64,000 nt of DNA from Liolophura sinensis (Eukaryota; Mollusca; Polyplacophora; Chitonida; Chitonidae). Made by a program: the position numbers and the translations under genes. Below are positions 58,401 through 64,000 of the stretch, piece after piece. The notes under the pieces are model-generated. The model was not told the origin of the DNA. It did not search any database and saw nothing but the letters and a program-made list of their open reading frames with translations. Location: positions 25,739,897 through 25,803,896 of the forward strand of contig NC_088296.1 in the NCBI RefSeq assembly GCF_032854445.1, written 5' to 3'. Within the stretch, counting starts at the first letter, position 1, and each line of letters starts with the position of its first letter.

Positions 58401-60845
58401 TACAAGGCAGAACTGCTGTTTTAACGGGCAGCTTAATTTTAACTGATGATTGAACAGATAAAGCTGAAACGACAAAAAAGAAGAGGATCTGTCTCAATTG
58501 ATAATACGACGATTGTGGAATAGACTGGGATTAGTTTCTTGAAGTACTTTTCACACTGGGATTATTTCTCCGACTTGTACACGGAGGGATTGAAATGATT
58601 TTTTCATTTGATCAGTGTTTTACGTCGCACTCAAGAATATTTCAGTTATATGACGGCGGCCAGTACTATGGTGGGAGTAAACCAGGCACAGCCCGGAATA
58701 AACCAACAACTATCCGCAGGTTGCTTCCAGACCTTCCCACTTACTGCCGGAGAGGAAGCCAGCATGAGCTGGACTTGATAAGTGGCTACTGGGCAGTTAC
58801 GCTGCGCTCGCGCGCCAACCAACTGAGCCACTTGGGCCCCGATTGTAGTAAATATCAGTTCAGAAACCGTGGTCATACTGGATAATACCCATTTTGTTTG
58901 TCATGTTGCCTTCCTCTCAGGACGTACGCGAGAGGGTCTGCTACATGGTGGTAAAGCGGACAGACAACACATTCGTTATTCCAGTAGCAAGTGCCGTGCT
59001 AGCACGATATTCAGTATTTAGAATTTAACAGATGAGCAAATCTCAAACAATTTATGTCCGGGTGGGCAATCAATCTCTGGCCACTTGCATTCATATCTCC
59101 AGTAATAGGTTTGTTACCACATCCAGGAATAGAGATGACTGCGACTATATTTAGCATCTGTGTTTTACATGACTTCCTGGCTGCTCCTTATTACTTCTTT
59201 CTTATTACATCTAGGAATGGAGAAGATGGCGAATATCCTTGCCATTTGTGCTCGCATAACTTTTTGGATACACTCCTGACTGTTCCTGGTCTAACAGTAA
59301 TGTATGGATCCTGGTACAGTTTTGTGCCAAATATGGTGTTTTTGTCTCCATGACAACGGACATGAACTTATAAATTCCTTCACACTCACCTAAAATGTCT
59401 GGGCTTTCCAAGTATTGGACCTAATCACTGCAGGTTTCGGAATCAGTACACAGTTATAACCATATCTACAAGTGTAGATGCATTTTGTGACGCAGCACTT
59501 CTACACTGCGCTAGCAGGCCGTGTAGAGCTCAATGTACACAGGTATCACCATTGCTACAAGTGTAGATGCATTTTGTGACACAGCACTTCTACACTGCGC
59601 TAGCAGGCCGTGTAGAGCTCAATGTACACAGGTATCACCATTGCTACAAGTATAGATGTATTTTATGACGCAGCACTTGTACACTGCACTAGCAGGCCCT
59701 GTGAGGCTGAATGTACACAGTTATCACCATTTCTACAAGTGTAGATGCATTTTATAACGCAGCACTTCTATACTGCGCTAGCAGGCCCTGTAGAGCTGAA
59801 TGTACACAGTTATCACCATTGATACAAATGTAGATGCATTTTATGACGCAGCACTTCTACACTGCGCCAGCAGGCACTGTAGAACTGAATGTACACCCTT
59901 ATCACCATTCCTACAAGTGTAGATGCATTTTATAACGCAGCACTTCTATACTGCGCTAGCAGGCCTTGTAAAACTTTCTTGTCTTGATCTGCATAACATA
60001 TATTGCTGTCTAAGAAGAAACTCAGCTAGAATATTTAGCCCTAGAAGTCATGAGAGAGTGGGTACAAAAAATAATTTATAACAAAGATATCTTTCTGTTT
60101 TTTGACCGTCTTGGTCATCTTCGGTTTATAATGATTCTTTACAGAAATTCTATTAAATTTTCGTAAATTTCGAATTTTCTAAATGAGGTATTTTAACCGT
60201 ATACCAATTATTGTTGCTTTTTGTTTAGCACGATACTCAGTAAGTTTTCCTTTATACGATAGCGATTAGTTATATGAGTAGAGGAACCGAAACAGCCGGA
60301 GTAAACCAAGCTGAATAAAGATAATCCCTATCCAAGATCAGGGTTGAACTCCCATTTTCTGTGCCAGCGGATTGGAGCTACATGTAAGCGCCTTACAACT
60401 AGGCACGCAGGTGCTTCTTTCTCCTTGTTTACAGGGTTACATGTGCCTAATGGCGTATATGCTGGCATGGAATTTTTTACGTTCAACTTAAACAAAAGTA
60501 CCTAACCGTTAGACAGTGGGGTTAACGCGTCCCTAGAGACGTTAACGTGGACATCTCGCGATTCCTGGTGTCCGTCGTGATATAGCGTGACTGTGAATAT
60601 GCCACGGTTGTTAACAACAGGATCTTCAAGGACCAATGAACAGCCTTTGCCCAGATGGAAGGCTCCGAAAACCTTCACTTTTCCTGCAGTATCCGTTTCC
60701 AGCACACGGGGACCGTTTACTCCATTGCGCGTCCACACTATACGGATTTTATCACCTGACATGTCTTCTGGCACTGTGTGGTTACAAGGCAGAACTGCTG
60801 TTTTAACGGGCAGCTTAATTTCAACTGATGATTGGACAGATAAAG
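52344..60845 (-). CDS. Gene model: short V-type Ig membrane receptor (Ig receptor 2), 5' end missing
   Basis: Minus-strand exons: V copy 2 (60845-60507), V copy 1 (58463-58125), membrane exon A (53824-53722) or B (53465-53370), tail (53023-52938), terminal (52468-52344). V copy 1 to A to tail to terminal join in phase (1, 2, 1) into one open frame. Product: one (or two) V-like Ig domain(s), a span VTVVVLGVIIPVVVCIIGIL, a basic WIRHG stop-transfer and about 70 tail residues. Both V exons are phase 1 at both ends and could be joined in tandem. No signal-peptide exon was found; it may lie beyond 64 kb. Same strand and general plan as Ig receptor 1, but with no repeat-coded tail. No named orthologue recognised. 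Confidence 0.65.
52938..53023 (-). CDS. Ig receptor 2, cytoplasmic exon
   Basis: Acceptor TTGTTCATCAAG, donor GAAGT/GTAAGT, phase 2 to 1, 86 nt. Encodes RLAWSRTRTENSSATPAEGV and SLRHVEEK, a basic juxtamembrane segment then a Ser/Thr-rich stretch. The phase fit on both sides supports it. Confidence 0.65.
53255..53369. repeat. ATAC/CACA microsatellite
   Basis: Mixed CATA and CACA units directly adjoining the donor of membrane exon B. A much shorter ATAC run (53699-53721) adjoins exon A. Confidence 0.85.
53370..53465 (-). pseudogene. Ig receptor 2, transmembrane exon B, duplicate with 7-nt deletion
   Basis: A copy of exon A and its 5' flank, 359 bp away: same acceptor, VHDSGPS, VTAVIFGFIIPVVASGFSNS. 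It is 96 nt against 103; seven nt are missing after the codons for IIPVV, so the frame shifts and the span is shortened. The donor GTATGT runs into an expanded ATAC/CACA repeat. Joined to the main tail acceptor it would stop within three codons. With an alternative acceptor 8 nt further on (GGTTAG/CT) the tail frame is restored. Either decayed or an alternative exon. Confidence 0.6.
53722..53824 (-). CDS. Ig receptor 2, transmembrane exon A
   Basis: Acceptor TTTGGTGTTTCCAG, donor CACGG/GTATGT, phase 1 to 2, 103 nt. Encodes VHDSGQR, the span VTVVVLGVIIPVVVCIIGIL and ILWIRH. Joined to the V exon it gives LIPQSN-D-VHDSG. The donor is the first unit of a short GTAT repeat. Confidence 0.8.
54290..57432. 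repeat. 35-bp minisatellite, about 60 clear copies plus degenerate flank
   Basis: Unit marked by TTATCATCATATCTGTCAGA and TTATCACCCTGTGAC, regular from about 55311 to 56540. Before 55300 and after 56540 the unit is degenerate, with shorter GTCAGATTATCAC pieces. A SINE interrupts it at 54898-55174. It fills the intron between the V and membrane exons of Ig receptor 2. Confidence 0.95.
54898..55174 (+). mobile_element. tRNA-derived SINE, best full-length copy, with target-site duplication (family 1)
   Basis: GGGCCTCCGTGGCTCAGTCG head, CAGTCGGTTAGCGCTCTAGC A-box, CTCAAGTCCAGCTCATGCTG B-box region, GGATGGTCGTTGGTTTCCCC body, GTATAAGTGAAATATTCTTG and AGTACGGCGTAAAACACCAA 3' end, then an A-rich tail. 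It is flanked by a 14-bp direct repeat ACTTTCAGATTATC (54884-54897 and 55175-55188), which shows insertion by target-primed retroposition into the surrounding array. Confidence 0.93.
58125..58463 (-). CDS. Ig receptor 2, V-type Ig exon, copy 1
   Basis: Acceptor CTTCTTTTTTGTCGTTTCAG, donor TAACG/GTAAGT, phase 1 to 1, 339 nt. Encodes LSVQSS (end of a signal peptide), VKTAVLPCNYTVPEDMSGDK (strand-B Cys), IRIVWTRNG (Trp), GKGCSLVLEDPVVNNRGIFT and VTLYHDG. The canonical strand-F cysteine (D-x-G-x-Y-x-C) is Val here (RGIFTV). A cysteine in strand E (GKGCSLVL) may substitute. Confidence 0.85.
58606..58850 (-). mobile_element. tRNA-derived SINE (family 1) in duplication copy 1
   Basis: The minus strand carries head, boxes, body and the 3' end ATATTCTTGAGTGCGACGTA. 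It predates the duplication, since the partner at 61647-61885 lies at the same relative site. Confidence 0.88.
58851..59449. other. Duplicated non-coding block, copy 1
   Basis: Between SINE and array. Contains a plus-strand open frame (59054-59353: GWAINLWPLAFISPVIGLLP, HLCSHNFLDTLLTVPGLTV) that is also present at 62068-62328. It has no domain I recognise, and its conservation is explained by the duplication. Confidence 0.5.
59450..59968. repeat. 89-bp minisatellite, about 6 copies (duplication copy 1)
   Basis: Unit marked by CTACAAGTGTAGATGCATTT and GCAGCACTTCTACACTGCGC. Each unit holds the inverted pair AGTGTAGA...TCTACACT, a possible 8-bp hairpin stem with a loop of about 20 nt. Confidence 0.95.
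60507..60845 (-). CDS. Ig receptor 2, V-type Ig exon, copy 2
   Basis: Same length and phases as copy 1 and about 96% identical in DNA, with six residue changes (K/E, Y/H, R/H, Q/H, I/T, Q/L). The acceptor is intact. The donor is changed from GTAAGT to GTTAGG, which should splice less well. The strand-F cysteine is missing here too. Functional status uncertain. Confidence 0.7.
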
Positions 60846-61646
60846 CTGAAACGACAAAAAAGAAGAGAAATAAAAGCAACAGGATAGAGGTAAACCATTT
60901 TGAAGGAATAGGCTGCCGTACTGGTTTATTTATGACGAGAAATATTTTGAGGTTTGTGAAGGGATGAGTTTTCGAAAAGGGACATCGATAGACGTATCCG
61001 CCTTCAACAGATACCACACCCCATAGCCATTTGTCATAGTGTTACATTTCAATATTACTGCTACTCCGCAGATAAAACCACCATGTTTGCCATGTAGCTC
61101 CATCAGGGCTCCTGAATTATAGTGATTTGGGAGCTCTGTGGCGTTTTAAAACATCTCATGTCCAACAACAAAATACAGGATGGTCGACATAAAATGACAA
61201 AATATCGTTTTTCTCGAACCCAGGAAATCATAATAAGTTCCGAGTGGTTGCTCAATGTTCGTGTTTAATCCCTCGTCATTTCTATTGAAGCCACTGAATA
61301 AATGGATGTCTGTCTAGTTCGGATTTGCAGGACATACTTTACTAGGAGGACACAGAGTATCATGATAGGCTGGGAGTCCCTTGGCGGAGGTATGCAGGAC
61401 GCGATGTGATTGGCTGTTAAAGCTGGGGGCTTCTGAACACTCAGGCATATAGTCCTCTAAGTTAGATTATAAAGCCTATGTTGAGGATCAACCTTGCTGG
61501 CAGGAAGGTACTATGTACCCACTACACGGATCTCTCAGTTGATAATACGACGATTGTGGAATTGACAGGGATTAGTTTCTTGAAGTACTTTTCACACTGG
61601 GATTATTTCTTCGACTTGTACACGGAGGGATTGAAATGATTTATTC

Positions 61647-61885
61647 CTTTGATCAGTGTTTTACGTCGCACTCAAGAATATTTCAGTTATATGACGGCGG
61701 CCAGTACTATGGTGGGAGTAAACCAGGCACAGCCCGGGATAAACCAACAACTATCCGCAGGTTTCTTCCAGACCTTCCCACTTACAACCAGAGAGGAAGC
61801 CAGCATGCGCTGGACTTGATGAATGGCCACTAGGTAATTACGCTGCGCTCGCGCGCCAACCAACTGAGCCACGTGGGCCCCGATT
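61647..61885 (-). mobile_element. tRNA-derived SINE (family 1) in duplication copy 2
   Basis: Orthologous to the copy at 58606-58850 within the segmental duplication, with a few substitutions. Confidence 0.88.
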
Positions 61886-62458
61886 GTAGTGAATTTCAGC
61901 TGAGAAACCGTGGTCAGACCAGATATAACTGAATATCGTATGCGAGAGGGTCTACTACATAGTGGTAAAGCGGACAGACAACACATTCGTTATTCCAGTA
62001 GCAAGTGCCGTGCTAGCACGATATTCAGTATTTAGAATTTAACAGATGAGCAAATCTCAAACAATTTATGTCCGGGTGGGCAATCAATCTCTGGCCATTT
62101 GCATTCATATCTCCAGTAATAGGTTTGTTACCACATCCAGGAATAGAGATGACTGCGACTATATTTAACATCTGTGTTTTACATGACTTCCTGGCTGCTC
62201 CTTATTACTTTTTTCTTATTACATCTAGGAATGGAGAAGATGGCGAATATCCATGCCATTTGTGCTCGCATAACTTTTTGGATACACTCCTGACTGTTCC
62301 TGGTCTAACAGTAATGTATGGATCCTAATACAGTTTTGTGTAAAATAGGGTAATTTTGTCTCCAGGACAACGGAAACGAACTAATAAATTCCTTCACACT
62401 CGCCTAAAATGTCTGGGCTGTCCAAGTATTGGACCTAAACACTGCAGGTTTCGGAATC

Positions 62459-64000
62459 AGTACACAGTTATAACCATATCTATAAGTGTAGATGCATTTT
62501 GTGACGGGGCACTTCTACACTGCTCTAGCAGGCCCTGTAGAACTGAATGTACACGGTTGTCACCATTTCTACAAGTGTAAATGCATCTTGTGACGGAGCA
62601 CTTCTGTTCTGTGCCAGCAGGCCCTGTAAAGCTGAATGTACACAATTACCACCCTTTCTACAAGTGTAGATGCATTTTATAACGCAGCACTTCTACACTG
62701 CGCTAGCAGGCCGTGTAGAGCTCAATGTACACAGTTATCACCATTGATACAAATGTAGATGCATTTTATGACGCAGCACTTCTACACTGCGCCAGCAGGC
62801 ACTGTAGAACTGAATGTACACCCTTATCACCATTCCTACAAGTGTAGATGCATTTTGTGACGCAGCACTTCTACACTGCGCTAGCAGGCCCTGTAGAGCT
62901 GAATTTAGACAGTTATCACCATTTCTACAAGTGTAGATGAATTTTGTGACACAGCACTTCTATACTGCGACAGCAGGCCCTGTAGAGCTGAATGTACACA
63001 TTTTTCACCAATTCTACAAGTGTTGATGCATTTTATGACGCAGCACTTCTGCTCTGTGCCAGCAGGCCCTGTAGAGCTCAATGTACGCAGTTATCGCCAT
63101 TTCCACAAGTGTAGATTCAGTTTGTGACGCAGCACTTCTACACTGCACCAGAAGGCCCTGTAGATCTCAATGTACACAGTTATTACCTTCGCTACAAGTG
63201 TAGATGCGTTTTATGACGCAGCACTTCTACACTGCTCTAGCAGGCACTGTAGAACTGAATGTACACAATTATTACCAATGCTACAAGTGTAGATGCATTT
63301 TATGGCGCAGCACTTATGCTCTGCGCCAGCAGGCACTGTAGAAGTGAATGTACGCAGTTATCACCATTGCTACACGTGTGGATGCATTTTATGACGCAGC
63401 ACTTCTACATTGGGCCAGCAGGCACTGTAGAACTGAATGTACACAGTTATCACCATTTCTACATGTGTAGATGCATTTTATGACGCAGCACTTCTACACT
63501 GCGCTAGCAGGCCCTGTAGAACTGAATGTACACGTGTATCACCATTTCCACAAGTGTAGATGCATCTTGTGACGCAGCACTTCTGTTCTGCGCCAGCAGG
63601 CACTGTAGAACTGAATGTACACAGTTATCACCATTTCTGCAAGTGTAGATGCATTTTATGACGCAGCACTTCTACACTGCGCTAGCAGGCCCTGTAGAGC
63701 TGAATGTACACAGTTATCACCATTTCTGCAAGTGTAGATGCATTTTATGAAGCAGCACTTCTACACTGCGCTAGCACGCCCAGTGGAGCTGAATGTACAC
63801 AGTTATCACCATTGCTACAAGTGTAGATGCATCTTGTGACGCAGCACTTCTGTTCTGTGCCAGCAGGTCCTGTCGAGCTGAATTTACACAGTTATCACCA
63901 TTTCTGCAAGTGTAGATGCATTTTATGAAGCAGCACTTCTACACTGCGCTAGCAGGCCCTGTAGAGCTGAATGTACACAGTTATCACCATTTCTGCAAGT
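62459..64000. repeat. 89-bp minisatellite, at least 17 copies (duplication copy 2)
   Basis: Same unit and inverted pair as at 59450-59968; continues beyond the window. Some units have TTCTGTTCTGTGCCAGCAGG, which breaks the hairpin. Confidence 0.95.

Larger units (their letters stand above)
57585..59968. repeat. Segmental tandem duplication, copy 1
   Basis: From ACTTTCTTGTCTTGATCTG to the end of a short 89-bp array, this block aligns with 59969 to >64000. It contains the V exon, a SINE and the 89-bp array (about 6 units). Relative to copy 2 it lacks about 663 bp (60871-61533) just upstream of the V exon. The copies look mostly above 90% identical by eye. Confidence 0.92.
59969..64000. repeat. 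Segmental tandem duplication, copy 2 (runs off the window)
   Basis: Same order as copy 1: V exon, 663-bp segment unique to this copy, SINE, unique flank, 89-bp array. The array is at least 17 units here against about 6 in copy 1. Confidence 0.92.

Noticed and set aside
59054-59353. Plus-strand frame GWAINLWPLAFISPVIG, present again at 62068-62328
   Set aside because: Its preservation follows from the segmental duplication; no domain, start context or splice sites.
60502-61017. Read-through signal peptide (KWFTSILLLLFLFFFVVSALS) in front of V copy 2
   Set aside because: The Leu/Phe run is the polypyrimidine tract of the splice acceptor read as protein. There is no in-frame ATG, and the same position in copy 1 is altered by a deletion.

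Overview
The window looks like animal nuclear DNA, most probably from a mollusc or another lophotrochozoan. Genes are split by long introns with GT/AG borders. Dispersed tRNA-derived SINEs share a 3' end of the TTGAGTACGGCGTAAAACAC type that I associate with molluscan genomes, and the palindrome TACATGTA is frequent. There are no operons, ribosome-binding sites or CRISPR. About one third of the sequence is tandem repeats, in roughly a dozen unrelated families, most of them inside introns.

Region 1 (1 to about 20.1 kb, plus strand): the 3' part of a BNIP2/caytaxin/PRUNE2-family gene. Ten exons (632 to 19361) join in phase into 415 codons plus stop. They hold an acidic N-terminal region, a W-acidic kinesin-light-chain-type motif and a complete BCH (CRAL-TRIO-like) domain; the true start lies left of the window. 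Its introns hold arrays of 59, 35, 73 and 80 bp units.

Region 2 (20.1 to 27.4 kb): mostly intergenic, with a 45-bp array (18 copies) that may be an alternative last exon of the next gene.

Region 3 (27.4 to 44.8 kb, minus strand): an apparently complete immunoglobulin-superfamily receptor gene that I built from the sequence. Ten exons give 741 residues: signal peptide, two Ig domains, one membrane span and a cytoplasmic tail of about 500 residues. The tail is made largely of in-frame 15-bp and 18-bp minisatellites plus a YEDI motif and an ITIM-type VSYENV. Every intron is phase 1. Introns 1, 2 and 8 carry large 46-, 58- and 30-bp arrays.

Region 4 (44.8 to 52.3 kb): transposon debris, including a Penelope-like-type reverse transcriptase relic, a LINE 3' end, SINEs and a 0.78-kb tandem duplication.

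Region 5 (52.3 to 64 kb, minus strand): a second Ig receptor locus. It has two near-identical V-type exons in a tandem duplication, two duplicated membrane exons (one with a 7-nt deletion), a short tail and a terminal exon. Its signal exon was not found. The V exons lack the usual strand-F cysteine. Arrays of 35 and 89 bp fill the spaces.

The two minus-strand Ig genes lie head to tail and look like cell-surface recognition receptors. The BCH gene, convergent with them, is a probable trafficking adaptor with no obvious functional link. All gene models are conceptual joins by splice signal and phase, without transcript support.
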